Shown piece after piece: positions 10,118 through 19,012 of a stretch of 64,000 nucleotides of DNA; the first letter of the stretch is position 1; every line of letters begins with the position of its first letter. The position numbers and the translations under genes were made by a program. The stretch spans positions 23,420-87,419 of the forward strand of contig JAKTNK010000010.1 of the NCBI GenBank assembly GCA_029593465.1, written 5' to 3'. This stretch comes from Streptococcus suis (GTDB lineage Bacteria > Bacillota > Bacilli > Lactobacillales > Streptococcaceae). The notes beneath the pieces were generated by a model, which worked only from the letters and a program-made list of their open reading frames with translations, was not told where the DNA came from and did no database searches.

Positions 10118-11177
10118 ATTAAATGCCTTTCTCATCGGTATTAGCACCATTATCGTTTTGTTATGGGGAACAAGCTCTCTGTTACAAAAGCAATCCGGTG
10201 ATGTTGCTGACAAACTGGTGATTTACAATTGGGGTGATTACATTGACCCAGACCTTCTCAGTAAATTTACCAAGGAAACGGGCATCAAGGTTCAGTATGA
10301 AACCTTTGATTCCAATGAAGCCATGTATACCAAGATTAATCAAGGTGGAACCACTTATGACATTGCTGTTCCGAGTGATTACACCATTGATAAGATGATT
10401 AAAGAAGACTTACTCATCAAGTTGGACAAGTCTAAACTTAAAGGCCTCAATCATATCGGAAAAGAATTTCTAGGAAAATCTTTTGATCCTAACAATGACT
10501 ATTCAATCCCTTATTTTTGGGGGACTGTTGGGATTATCTACAATCAAAAACAGTTGAAAACTTATCCCAAACATTGGAACGATCTTTGGAAGAAAGACTA
10601 TAAGGATAGTATCATGATGGTTGACGGGGCTAGAGAGGTTTTGGGAATTGGTCTAAATAGTCTAGGTTATAGTCTAAATGCTAAAAACATGGATCAGCTC
10701 CATCAGGCAGAACAAAAACTCAATGACTTAACCCCTAATATCAAGGCCTTAGTCGGTGATGAACTAAAAGGTTACATGATTCAAGGGGATGCACCGATTG
10801 GAGTCACTTTCTCAGGGGAGGCAAGTGAAATGCTAGCTGAGAATGACGATCTGGTTTACCTTGTACCTAGTGAAGGGTCCAACCTTTGGTTTGACAATAT
10901 GGTCTTGCCAAAGACAGCCAAGCACCTCGAGGAAGCCTACCAGTTTATCAATTTTATGCTAAAACCGGAAAATGCTGCACAAAATGCGGAATACATTGGT
11001 TATTCAACGCCAAATAATGCAGCAAAAGCCTTGCTACCTGATGACATCAAAAATGATAAGGCATTTTATCCAGACCAAACGACGCTTAAACATCTTGAAG
11101 TCTATGATAACCTTGGTCCTAAATGGTTGGGTATATACAATGACCTGTATCTGCAAATCAAAATGTATCGCAAGTAA
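10110..11177 (+). CDS. potD: spermidine/putrescine-binding protein PotD
   Basis: Extracellular substrate-binding subunit of the polyamine importer (355 aa, periplasmic-binding-protein fold). The N-terminus has one hydrophobic segment but no cysteine, so there is no lipobox. It is probably held by an uncleaved signal anchor, as I recall for other streptococcal PotD proteins. The mature start KLVIYNWGDYIDPDLL and the motifs FDSNEAMYTKI and SGEASEML are typical of PotD. ATG 10110 has AAGGAGG upstream. Last gene of the operon. Confidence 0.92.
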   Translation: MRRLNAFLIGISTIIVLLWGTSSLLQKQSGDVADKLVIYNWGDYIDPDLLSKFTKETGIKVQYETFDSNEAMYTKINQGGTTYDIAVPSDYTIDKMIKEDLLIKLDKSKLKGLNHIGKEFLGKSFDPNNDYSIPYFWGTVGIIYNQKQLKTYPKHWNDLWKKDYKDSIMMVDGAREVLGIGLNSLGYSLNAKNMDQLHQAEQKLNDLTPNIKALVGDELKGYMIQGDAPIGVTFSGEASEMLAENDDLVYLVPSEGSNLWFDNMVLPKTAKHLEEAYQFINFMLKPENAAQNAEYIGYSTPNNAAKALLPDDIKNDKAFYPDQTTLKHLEVYDNLGPKWLGIYNDLYLQIKMYRK

Positions 11178-11185
11178 GCCTTAAC

Positions 11186-11207
11186 AATGCCTATATAGGC
11201 ATTTTTT
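11186..11207 (+). terminator. intrinsic terminator after potD
   Basis: Self-complementary AATGCCTATATAGGCATT at 11186-11203, then T-run. Confidence 0.8.
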
Positions 11208-11237
11208 AATATCAGTCAGTAATAGAGGAGAACAGAG

Positions 11238-11720
11238 ATGATTAGACAAGCTACAACCGGTGATATTCCAAGATTATTGTCCTTATTAGAGCAAGTTCTT
11301 CAGGTTCATCATCGCCTGAGACCTGATTTGTTCAAGGGGCAAGGGGGTAAATTTTCACAGCAAGATTTGGAAGAGATGCTATTAGATGATAAACGTCCGA
11401 TTTTTGTCTATGAAGATGATAAAGGCGAGGTTCAAGGGCATTTATTTATGATTCTGGAGGAAGATCAAAGTGCTGCCATGCTCCCTCATAAGACCTTGTT
11501 TATCGATGACCTATGTGTTGACGAAACAGCGCGCAATCAGAAGATTGGGGAACAGCTTTACCAGTTCGCCTTGGCTAAAGCTAGGGAGTGGGGGTGTTAC
11601 AATCTAACCTTAAATGTTTGGAATGCTAACCAAGCTGCACTTCGATTTTACCAACGAATGGGCATGCTGCCACAAGAGATGCGAATGGAAGCTCTTGTGA
11701 TGCCTGAAGAAAAGATTTAG
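11238..11720 (+). CDS. GNAT family N-acetyltransferase
   Basis: Predicted acetyl-CoA-dependent acetyltransferase, 160 aa. The order of GNAT motifs is visible: FIDDLCVDETARNQKIGEQL (acetyl-CoA binding loop, with the usual R/Q-x-x-G/A pattern slightly altered to RNQKIG) and LNVWNANQAALRFYQRMGM at the C-terminus. Acceptor unknown. Strong ribosome binding site GAGGAG; the DUF2974 gene follows after 10 bases, so the two form an operon. Confidence 0.85.
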   Translation: MIRQATTGDIPRLLSLLEQVLQVHHRLRPDLFKGQGGKFSQQDLEEMLLDDKRPIFVYEDDKGEVQGHLFMILEEDQSAAMLPHKTLFIDDLCVDETARNQKIGEQLYQFALAKAREWGCYNLTLNVWNANQAALRFYQRMGMLPQEMRMEALVMPEEKI

Positions 11721-11730
11721 GAGATGACTA

Positions 11731-12837
11731 ATGGAAAATTTAAGTGATTACATTCGTCAAAATGCCCAAACGCCTTTTAGTGTGAAGCCTTTGACAGTGC
11801 TAGACTTCACTATTTTCAATGAATTAGGTTACTTAGGATTGATTGACCATTTAACAAAGGATCGGACAAGAAGCGAAGGTGTTTGGCTTCATGAGTTAAG
11901 ACCTTTGGGGCAAGAGCTCCTGACCAACAATCGATTTGATTTTTTAAATACCAAGGAACGTCTCGCTTTATTGGACTTGGTGACCTCAGCTAAACGCTAT
12001 CAGCATGTTAAGATCAGCCATTATGTGAATGATGTCAATGAAGAGTTTGAACGTCAGTTTGCAGCCATGGTATTTTCCATACCTGAGGAGAATGTTCATC
12101 ACATTGTTTTTCGTGGCACAGACGATAGTCTGATTGGTTGGAAAGAGGACTTTAAATTAACCTACATGAGCGAACTTCCTGCCCATCGCGCAGCAGTTCA
12201 TTATCTGAACAGGACAATGCCACAATTATCAGGACAAGTACTGATTTCAGGACATTCTAAAGGGGGCAATTTAGCGGTTTATGCTGCCGCTAACTCACAA
12301 GCAATGTTGAAAAACCGAATAACAATGATCTTGGTCTTGGACGCTCCTGGCTTTAGACAAGCTTTTTTAAGCTCGGAAGCCTATCAAACCCTTTCTCATC
12401 GAATAGTTGTCATCCAACCCTATGAGTCCATTGTGGGCGTGATGTTGGAATCCGATAAGCAACCTCTCATTGTTGCCTCTAGAGATAAGGGGATTGCTCA
12501 GCATATGGTTCTTAACTGGGCTGTTGACATCGTATCAGATGGCTTTGTGCTTGTTGACTCCCTTTCACCAACCAGCATCAAATTAGCGCAAACGTTTGCC
12601 ATTTGGAATCAGAGTTTGCCATCTTACGAGTTAAAGCAATTATTTGACCTCTTATTTGATTCATTGCGAGAGGATGGCATTAGGAGTTTAAATGACTTAT
12701 CCCTTAAAGCCTCTTTAGAATTACCCATATCCTTTGACCCTTACAGACGCTTGACGCCCCAGCAAAAAGAATTGTTTAAGCGAGCGATTGGTTTATTTAT
12801 TCAAGCTTATCGCTCCAGTCGCTCATTATCTCGTTAG
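11731..12837 (+). CDS. DUF2974 (Mbeg1-like) alpha/beta-hydrolase family protein
   Basis: A 368-aa predicted cytoplasmic hydrolase of the class-3-lipase-like fold. The nucleophile elbow GHSKG is at residues 174-178 (Ser176), preceded by the HIVFRGTDDSLIGWKEDF stretch typical of these proteins. No signal peptide. Function is not established; a lipid or ester substrate is only suggested by the fold. Ribosome binding site AGGAG precedes ATG 11731. There is no clear terminator before serB, which has its own promoter. Confidence 0.8.
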   Translation: MENLSDYIRQNAQTPFSVKPLTVLDFTIFNELGYLGLIDHLTKDRTRSEGVWLHELRPLGQELLTNNRFDFLNTKERLALLDLVTSAKRYQHVKISHYVNDVNEEFERQFAAMVFSIPEENVHHIVFRGTDDSLIGWKEDFKLTYMSELPAHRAAVHYLNRTMPQLSGQVLISGHSKGGNLAVYAAANSQAMLKNRITMILVLDAPGFRQAFLSSEAYQTLSHRIVVIQPYESIVGVMLESDKQPLIVASRDKGIAQHMVLNWAVDIVSDGFVLVDSLSPTSIKLAQTFAIWNQSLPSYELKQLFDLLFDSLREDGIRSLNDLSLKASLELPISFDPYRRLTPQQKELFKRAIGLFIQAYRSSRSLSR

Positions 12838-12885
12838 ATGTTATTGTATAAACGTTTACTTTTGGTGTTAAAGTTGTCATATAGC

Positions 12886-12914
12886 TTGCTATTGTCAAGT
12901 GCTTTTTGTAAAAT
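12886..12914 (+). promoter_or_regulatory. promoter of serB
   Basis: TTGCTA (12886-12891), 17-base spacer, TAAAAT (12909-12914); start codon at 12939. Confidence 0.5.
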
Positions 12915-12938
12915 AAGTGAAACAAGTGGAGGTATGTT

Positions 12939-13592
12939 ATGGACGAAGTGAAAGGGCTCCTGGTTATGGACGTTGATTCGACCTTGGTCAAGGAAGAAGT
13001 GATTGATTTACTAGGAGAGGAAGCTGGTGTTGGGGAGCAAGTCGCTCAAATCACTGAGCGGGCAATGAAAGGCGAGTTAGATTTTCAAGAGGCCCTAGCC
13101 GAGCGGGTGGCCTTACTGGCTGGCTTGCCAGAAAGTATTTTTGATAAGGTGTATGCTAATATTCACTTTAACAAAGGGGCTAAGGAACTGGTTCAGGACC
13201 TTCATCATCGTGGTTATAAGGTTGGATTGGTATCAGGAGGCTTTCACGAGACTGTTGATCGTCTTGCTCAAGCTATTGGTGTTGATTATGTCAAGGCCAA
13301 CCGTTTGGAGGTGAAAGATGGCCGTCTAACTGGCAAAACGCTTGGCGAGATTGTGACTAAAAACACCAAGGTTGCCAAATTAAAAGCCTGGGCAGCTGAC
13401 AATGATCTCACTCTCAAACAGACTATTGCTGTAGGCGATGGCGCTAATGACTTGCCCATGCTTCAAACGGCAGGGCTAGGAATTGCTTTTTGCGCTAAGC
13501 CTATCGTTCAACAAGAAGCCCCTTATCAGATTAATCAACCTGATTTGTATGAAGTCATCAAACTCGCTGAAGCAGTGGGTCAGTTCCATTAG
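12939..13592 (+). CDS. serB: phosphoserine phosphatase
   Basis: HAD-superfamily phosphatase for the last step of serine synthesis, 217 aa. The nucleophile motif is MDVDSTLV (Asp11, Asp13), followed by motif II LVSGGFHETVD and the motif III/IV region VGDGANDLPML. GGAGG is positioned before ATG 12939. The small cap region is present between motifs. No N-terminal ACT domain, as usual for compact SerB proteins. Confidence 0.88.
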   Translation: MDEVKGLLVMDVDSTLVKEEVIDLLGEEAGVGEQVAQITERAMKGELDFQEALAERVALLAGLPESIFDKVYANIHFNKGAKELVQDLHHRGYKVGLVSGGFHETVDRLAQAIGVDYVKANRLEVKDGRLTGKTLGEIVTKNTKVAKLKAWAADNDLTLKQTIAVGDGANDLPMLQTAGLGIAFCAKPIVQQEAPYQINQPDLYEVIKLAEAVGQFH

Positions 13593-13716
13593 GGCGTGAA
13601 AGTAGCTCTTTTTAAAAGGGGAGATACAAAGGCTTAATATAGCTCTGGAAATTTCTGAGATTTTTAAAATTGACATCATCTTTCTTCAATGTTACTCTCT
13701 CTAAAGGAGATTTTTA

Positions 13717-14540
13717 ATGACAAAAGAAATCCGTGTTAAAAGATTACGTCACAAAGCAGAACTGCCGATTTTGCTTCTTTGACTATATTTGACAATTATT
13801 GCTTGGGTCGTGTTATTGGCGACTGTGCTGGTCTTTAAGACCGCACCAGAAGAGTGGGAGCTCTAACACCGTTTTTAGCAGTATTGTATTTTTTCCGTCA
13901 ACATTATTGGAAAACGATTACAGATGCTGTAGCAATTACCGATAAGCAATTTCCAGATATTTACGCACTTTATGAGAAAATTGCTCAAGATATGGGCTTT
14001 GGTCAAGGGAAAGGGGTTATGGCTAAAATCCCCCGTTTATATTTGACCAATGGAAACGGTGATTTGAATGCCTTTTCTTCTAAATGCCAACTGCATAAAG
14101 GCTATGTTGGCATTTACTCAGACCTTTTAGACATGACCTATAAAAAAGGCGACCTAGACGGTATTGCCTTTGTCTTAGCTCATGAATTGGGGCATATCAA
14201 ATGTGGCCATGTGAGTGCTTGGCGAACAATGGTACAACTGGTTGCTAAATTACTCTTCATTGATAAATCCTTGACACGAGCGCAGGAATGGACAGCAGGT
14301 CACTGTGCTTATTACTACGCTCCCAAAGAGAAACGTTCAATGATGGTCTTATTTGCTGGTAAAAACTTATATTCACAAGTTGATTTTGATGAGTATATTC
14401 GAAGTGTGCGGCATCATAAAGATGGTTTTTGGTTAAAACTGTCGAATTTTTTAGCTGACCATCCAGTTGGTTTTCGTAGGATGGAAGCTATTAAAGAAAC
14501 TGAGGAAAAAGATTGGGATGTTCACGGTAAAATGCTTTAA
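13717..14540 (+). pseudogene. broken M48 family metallopeptidase
   Basis: The original start is ATG 13717 after AAAGGAGATT. Reading from it gives MTKEIRVKRLRHKAELPILL and then an in-frame TGA at 13780-13782. Beyond this the same frame continues a membrane helix until TAA at about 13864. The rest of the protein is in another frame (open from about 13854 to 14540), so there is at least one nonsense mutation and one frameshift. The zinc motif HELGH and a C-terminal domain survive. The downstream glutamate motif, expected as ExxAD, reads EWTAGH, suggesting relaxed selection. An intact version would be a membrane-bound zinc protease of about 270 aa. Confidence 0.8.
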
Positions 14541-14617
14541 TAGGACACTTTACCTCGGAGTTAGTCATCATTCTAGCAACCCTTTCCCTATGTTTGGTAA
14601 TACAATCTAGAAGATTA

Positions 14618-14645
14618 GCAGTAATGCGTTTTACTGCTTTTTTTG
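14618..14645 (+). terminator. intrinsic terminator after the M48 remnant
   Basis: Stem GCAGTAA (14618-14624) with TTACTGC (14631-14637), followed by eight T. Confidence 0.75.
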
Positions 14646-14692
14646 ATTCTCATTGATAATAAGCAGAGCCTATTGTAGCGCCGAAGGCATAA

Positions 14693-14746
14693 TAAAAAAC
14701 ACAGCGTTGTTCCCACAAGTTTTTTGGTGGTGTCGTTCTGTGTTTG
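14693..14746 (-). terminator. probable intrinsic terminator of the minus-strand GNAT remnant
   Basis: On the minus strand an AAACACAG arm pairs with CTGTGTTT, enclosing a second partial hairpin, and is followed by a T-rich tail. Confidence 0.55.
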
Positions 14747-14770
14747 ACAAATAATCGGATGACGGCTTCC

Positions 14771-15210
14771 TTAGAGCTCTAAAGCCATGTATAAGAGTGG
14801 GAAGGGATTGCCTTGTTCATCAACGTCAGTTCGTTTATAGACCTTAAAACCAAGTTTTTCATAAAATCGTTTAGCAAGAGGATTCTGTTCATTGACAGTC
14901 AACTGATTGAGACCGTACGTTTGGATACCATAGGTGATGAGTTTTGTTCCCAGCCCCTGTCCCCTTGCTTGGTTGGCGATAAAGAGCATTTCAAGACTGT
15001 GTCCCTCAATTCCCATAAAGTCAACAGGAACCTCTTTATCATCGGTGATGATGGCTAAATGCGGAATGGCCAATAAGGCTTGTGGAACATAGCTTTATAT
15101 TTCCTCGATATCCTTGTCAGAGAGAAAATGATGGGTGGCTCTTACTGAGTCCTCCCAGATGTCTAGTAGTTGGTCTAGCAATTCTTGATTTCTAAACGAA
15201 TAACCTGCAC
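14771..15210 (-). pseudogene. broken GNAT acetyltransferase
   Basis: The last 100 codons (from about 15073 to the TAA at 14771) encode the acetyl-CoA-binding half: ANQARGQGLGTKLITYGIQ and NPLAKRFYEKLGFKVYKR. Upstream, the same frame continues with convincing GNAT sequence (NQELLDQLLDIWEDSVRATH) but is cut by TAA at 15095-15097. Farther upstream the coding sense shifts frame near 15195. The probable original start is GTG at 15208-15210. The 100-aa ORF could still be translated from an internal start, but it lacks the N-terminal half of the fold. Confidence 0.75.
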
Positions 15211-15250
15211 AGTCTGTAGTCGCAATCTGGGGCGGTTTAAAAGCTCGTAG

Positions 15251-15409
15251 AGAGCATCGGTTCTACACACTAAAAACACTGTAAACGCTCTAATAAAGGC
15301 TTGTAAGGGTAAAAACATAACTATTTCTGTTTTAACAGGTAGAGTAAGCATGTTAGAAGAACGACTTGAAACTTTGGAAGAAAATCAAGGTAAGGATTTT
15401 TCTTACTAA
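15251..15409 (+). pseudogene. 3' remnant of an unrecognised gene
   Basis: An open frame from 15251 to TAA 15407-15409 reads like a real C-terminus (KGKNITISVLTGRVSMLEER), ending in a charged, probably helical tail. It has no start codon with a ribosome binding site; the only ATG (15350) would give 19 residues. The 5' part is missing where the GNAT remnant begins. Family not recognised. Confidence 0.45.
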
Positions 15410-15441
15410 ACAAAAAGAAAGAAAAAAAGAGGTATTTAATT

Positions 15442-15906
15442 ATGGCACAACCAACATAGAATCGTACATTATCAGAAGTATTGCAACAAAACACAGTTCG
15501 GAAAACATTTACCAGCAAAAGACTGGCAATGAGTACGAAATTGATGAAATTGAAAAAATTAAATAGGATTAACGAGGATAGGATTCCATTTTTGAAGTAT
15601 ATTGCTGTATACCAAAAAACGCCTATTAAAAAAATTACACATTATGTAGAAATCGAAGATATTACTATATCCCCTGAAGATTCTTCAAAGAAAAAAATAG
15701 TATTTCAAGGGAAGGCGAAAGAGTTACCAAAAAAAATACCTCTAAGAGATGACTGGAATGCCTTGCAATCAAATAGATATACTAATTTTAACAATCTATT
15801 TCCTTCAGCAAATACTGATGAATTATTTTCAAAAACATTTGAAAACGATGGAGACGAACGTTCTTATCACAGTGAAGAATTTGATGACGGATTTGAAACA
15901 AATTAA
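15442..15906 (+). pseudogene. degenerate AT-rich ORF, possibly of mobile-element origin
   Basis: ATG 15442 follows AGAGG but meets TAG at 15457-15459 after five codons. The same frame is then open to TAA 15904-15906. A neighbouring frame ending near 15566 encodes a segment (TGNEYEIDEIEKI) that joins well to the downstream sequence, suggesting a frameshift near 15560. The later part reads PFLKYIAVYQKTPIKKITHY and ends in an acidic tail with a TNFNNLFPSANTDELF stretch. It reminds me of a C-terminal module in some DNA-associated proteins, but I cannot name it. Base use is clearly more AT-rich than the neighbours, indicating transfer. Confidence 0.45.
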
Positions 15907-15917
15907 TAGTATATAAA

Positions 15918-15956
15918 AAGAATTAGCCAGAAAAAAATTCTAGCTAATTCTTTTTT
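15918..15956 (+). terminator. intrinsic terminator after the AT-rich ORF
   Basis: Ten-base stem (15918-15927 with 15943-15952) and T-run. It is followed by two G-runs at about 15957-15976 of unknown role. Confidence 0.75.
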
Positions 15957-16064
15957 CGGGGGGATTTAGGGGGGAATAAAACGAAGATTCACCCTTTTTA
16001 GACTAGTTTGTTCCTGCTAAACTGTTGTAGAATCGCTATTTTGAAGGTAAATCAAGCCTCTCCA

Positions 16065-17627
16065 TTATTCCCACTCAACTGTTGCTGGTGGTTTGCTAGT
16101 GATGTCGTAAACGATGCGGTTGACGTGGTCAACTTCGTTGACGATACGGGTTGAGATTTTCTTGAGGACATCCCAAGGTAATTGTGCAAAGTCAGCGGTC
16201 ATGCCGTCGATTGAAGTGATTGCACGGATGGCGATAGTGTAGTCGTAGGTACGACCGTCCCCCATAACCCCAACAGAGCGAACACCTGTATTGACGGTGA
16301 AGTATTGCCAGACATCACGATCTAGACCAGCTTTAGCAATTTCCTCACGCAGGATAGCATCGGATTCGCGGACGGTTTCCAACTTTTCCTCAGTGATAGC
16401 ACCCATGACACGAATGGCAAGGCCAGGTCCTGGGAATGGTTGGCGCCAGACCACCTCATCAGGCATGCCAAGGGCGGTTCCAAGAGCACGTACTTCATCT
16501 TTAAAGAGGGTGTTGAGTGGTTCAATGAGTTGGAACTGCATATCTTCTGGAAGACCGCCAACATTATGGTGTGACTTAATGGTTTGTGCAGTTTCTGTTC
16601 CAGACTCAATAATATCGGTATAGAGGGTTCCTTGAGCTAGGAAGTCAACACCTTTTAGTTTACTTGCTTCGTCATCAAAGACATAGACGAATTCGTTACC
16701 GATGATTTTTCGTTTTTGTTCAGGGTCATCAACATCTGCTAAAAGATCTAAGAAACGCTTGGAAGCATCGACGCGGATGATATTAAGACCGAATTTGCCA
16801 CCCAGCATTTCCATAACCTGATCACCTTCGTTTTTACGAAGAAGACCGTGGTCAACAAAGATACAGGTCAGTTGATCTCCAATGGCGCGTTGGAGAAGGA
16901 CACCCACAACAGAAGAATCAACTCCTCCAGAAAGTCCTAAGAGCACCTTTTTATCACCGACCGTTTCACGGATTTTTTCAACTTCCATGTCAATAAAATT
17001 ATCCATGGACCAATCGCCTTTGGCACCACAAATCGTCATCGCAAAGTTACGAAGGATATCATTGCCGTATTCTGAATGGCGAACCTCAGGGTGAAATTGG
17101 ATACCATAGATGCGCTTTTCTGTATTTTCCATTGCAGCGTAAGGGCAGTCAACAGAGTCGCCGACTAGATGAAAGCCTTCTGGAATCTGGGTCACAGCAT
17201 CACCATGGCTCATGAGAACGACTTGTTGTTCGGGAGTACCCTCAAAAAGCTTGGATTGAGTTTTTGAACGAAGGGTGGACTGACCGTACTCACGATTACC
17301 GGCATCACCAGCAGGCACAACCTTTCCGCCAAGCTTATGAGTGATGAGCTGCATACCGTAACAAATCCCTAAAATAGGAATACCTAGTTCAAAGATTTCT
17401 GGGTCAATGCCAAAAGCATTTTCAGCATAAACCGAATTAGGACCACCGGATAAGACGATGCCAATGGGATTAATCTCGCGGATCTCATCAGCGGTGATTT
17501 TGTGGCTTTTTAGCTCTGAAAAGACCCCAAACTCACGGATACGGCGTGCAATCAATTGGTTATACTGGCTACCATAGTCTAGGACAATGATTTTTTGAAC
17601 ATCATTCAAAAGTGAAGTGTCAGTCAT
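16065..17627 (-). CDS. guaA: GMP synthase (glutamine-hydrolysing)
   Basis: Converts XMP to GMP with ATP and glutamine. The 520-aa protein has an N-terminal class I amidotransferase domain with the nucleophile loop GICYGMQL and the His-Glu pair in FHPEV. An ATP-pyrophosphatase domain with the P-loop [12 protein letters not shown] follows, then the C-terminal dimerisation domain ending in KPPATVEWE. The gene is complete and reads away from the GntR gene. Its 3' end abuts the decayed AT-rich segment; guaA 3' ends are known integration sites for genomic islands in several bacteria. Confidence 0.97.
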   Translation of the reverse strand: MTDTSLLNDVQKIIVLDYGSQYNQLIARRIREFGVFSELKSHKITADEIREINPIGIVLSGGPNSVYAENAFGIDPEIFELGIPILGICYGMQLITHKLGGKVVPAGDAGNREYGQSTLRSKTQSKLFEGTPEQQVVLMSHGDAVTQIPEGFHLVGDSVDCPYAAMENTEKRIYGIQFHPEVRHSEYGNDILRNFAMTICGAKGDWSMDNFIDMEVEKIRETVGDKKVLLGLSGGVDSSVVGVLLQRAIGDQLTCIFVDHGLLRKNEGDQVMEMLGGKFGLNIIRVDASKRFLDLLADVDDPEQKRKIIGNEFVYVFDDEASKLKGVDFLAQGTLYTDIIESGTETAQTIKSHHNVGGLPEDMQFQLIEPLNTLFKDEVRALGTALGMPDEVVWRQPFPGPGLAIRVMGAITEEKLETVRESDAILREEIAKAGLDRDVWQYFTVNTGVRSVGVMGDGRTYDYTIAIRAITSIDGMTADFAQLPWDVLKKISTRIVNEVDHVNRIVYDITSKPPATVEWE

Positions 17628-17669
17628 GATTACCTTTCTGTTTTACGTCACAAGGACATTAGTTAATTC

Positions 17670-17678
17670 ATTCTAGCA
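17670..17678 (-). promoter_or_regulatory. extended -10 promoter of guaA
   Basis: TGCTAGAAT on the minus strand (TAGAAT complementary to 17670-17675), about 45 bases before the start codon. No purine riboswitch was recognised in the leader. Confidence 0.5.
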
Positions 17679-17871
17679 TAATTGCGATGGATTTGCATTA
17701 GCTTTCGTTTAAAAAGTGCTTCAAGCTTATCTTAGCTACGCAAAAGGTCATCTCTTTATTCAAAAAAGGAGAGATTTAGACTGAAAATATGGTAAACTAT
17801 TGCTATGATGCCTATTGTTATCAGTAGCTGAACTAAAATGACGATAGGATTAAGAGGCAAAGGAGATGGGC

Positions 17872-18570
17872 ATGATACCGGCTTATATAAAGATTCATGA
17901 TAGTATCAAAAATGGCATTGATGACGGCACTTGGAAAATTGGGGAGCGTTTGCCTAGCGAAAGGGATTTGGCAGAGCGATTTCAAGTTAGTCGCATGACC
18001 TTACGCCAGGCGGTGACATTGTTGGTTGAAGAAGGGATTTTGGAGAGACGGGTTGGTAGTGGTACCTTTGTGGCTAGTAGTCGTGTTCAAGAAAAAATGC
18101 GTGGAACGACCAGTTTTACCGAAATCATCAAAGCGCAAGGCAAGGTTCCTTCGACCAAGTTGATTTCCTATCAGCGCAGCCATCCAAATGAGCAGGAAGT
18201 CAGGCATCTCAACGTCAAGCCTCATTCCTATATTATCCGAATGGAGCGGATACGATATGCCGATCAAGTGCCAGTCCTATTTGAGGTGACCAGTGTGCCA
18301 GAAAAATTAGTTAAACCGTTTGACCAAACTGCTATCACAGAACACTTTTTTCAAACCCTGACAGCACATGGCTATGAAATTGGGAAGAGTCAGCAAATTA
18401 TATCAGCCAAGGTAGCAGATAAGCAAGTGGCGTCGTATTTGGAGATTGAACCACAGAGTGCTATTTTAGCCCTAACTCAAGTGTCCTACCTCACCAACGA
18501 CCAACCCTTTGAGTATGTGCGCAGTCAATACGTGGGTGAACGGTTTGAATTTTATTTGGAAAATAACTAA
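17872..18570 (+). CDS. GntR/HutC-family transcriptional regulator
   Basis: A 232-aa repressor-type protein. An N-terminal winged helix (LPSERDLAERFQVSRMTLRQ) is followed by a UTRA ligand-binding domain from about residue 90 (PHSYIIRMERIRYADQ, PFEYVRSQYVGERFEF). This domain usually senses a sugar phosphate or small metabolite. ATG 17872 is six bases after AAGGAG; the ATG at 17866 is too close. It is upstream of and codirectional with ylxM-ffh; the regulated genes are not evident here. A TGCTATGAT element at 17802-17809 could be its -10. Confidence 0.85.
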   Translation: MIPAYIKIHDSIKNGIDDGTWKIGERLPSERDLAERFQVSRMTLRQAVTLLVEEGILERRVGSGTFVASSRVQEKMRGTTSFTEIIKAQGKVPSTKLISYQRSHPNEQEVRHLNVKPHSYIIRMERIRYADQVPVLFEVTSVPEKLVKPFDQTAITEHFFQTLTAHGYEIGKSQQIISAKVADKQVASYLEIEPQSAILALTQVSYLTNDQPFEYVRSQYVGERFEFYLENN

Positions 18571-18584
18571 GGTCAGCATTAAAA

Positions 18585-18602
18585 CGCCTAAGTCACTAGG
18601 CG
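18585..18602 (+). other. hairpin between gntR and ylxM
   Basis: Perfect six-base stem CGCCTA/TAGGCG around AGTCAC, without a T-run. It lies about 16 bases upstream of the ylxM -10 and could be an operator or a weak processing signal. Confidence 0.3.
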
Positions 18603-18617
18603 GTCAGGATGATTTTG

Positions 18618-18626
18618 TGGTAAAAT
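18618..18626 (+). promoter_or_regulatory. extended -10 close to the ylxM start
   Basis: TGGTAAAAT, with TAAAAT ending seven bases before the ATG at 18634. If used, transcription would begin at or next to the start codon. Confidence 0.4.
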
Positions 18627-18633
18627 AAACCTT

Positions 18634-18966
18634 ATGGAAATTGAAAAAACCAATCGGATGAATGCTCTTTTTGAGTTTTATGCGGCTTTATTGACCGATA
18701 AGCAGATGAATTATATCGAGCTCTACTATGCTGATGATTACAGTTTGGCTGAAATCGCAGAAGAGTTTGGTGTCAGTCGTCAAGCTGTTTACGATAATAT
18801 CAAACGCACCGAAAAAGTATTGGAAACTTACGAGATGAAGTTACACATGTATTCGGATTACATTGTTCGAAATGAGATTTTGGATGACATTAGTCAAAAG
18901 TACGCAGACGATGCCTATTTGCAAGAGAAAATAGCTATTTTAAGCAGTATTGATAATAGAGATTAA
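18634..18966 (+). CDS. ylxM: YlxM/p13-like DNA-binding protein
   Basis: A 110-aa helix-turn-helix protein ([20 protein letters not shown]) that is paired with ffh across Firmicutes and is thought to act with the signal recognition particle pathway. No ribosome binding site is visible before ATG 18634, and a candidate -10 sits just upstream. ffh follows after 46 bases. Confidence 0.9.
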   Translation: MEIEKTNRMNALFEFYAALLTDKQMNYIELYYADDYSLAEIAEEFGVSRQAVYDNIKRTEKVLETYEMKLHMYSDYIVRNEILDDISQKYADDAYLQEKIAILSSIDNRD

Positions 18967-19012
18967 GGACAGAAAGGAAGAAGCCTGAAGTTCAGGTTTT
19001 GGTAAGATAACG

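Noticed and set aside
14771-15073. Intact 100-aa acetyltransferase
   Set aside because: Coding sequence continues upstream through a stop codon and frameshift, so the ORF is a fragment of a longer gene.
16291-16623. Long ORFs opposite guaA and other large genes
   Set aside because: They are antisense shadows with no ribosome binding site or family motif.
17640-17790. Possible purine riboswitch before guaA
   Set aside because: The conserved purine-aptamer loops are absent.
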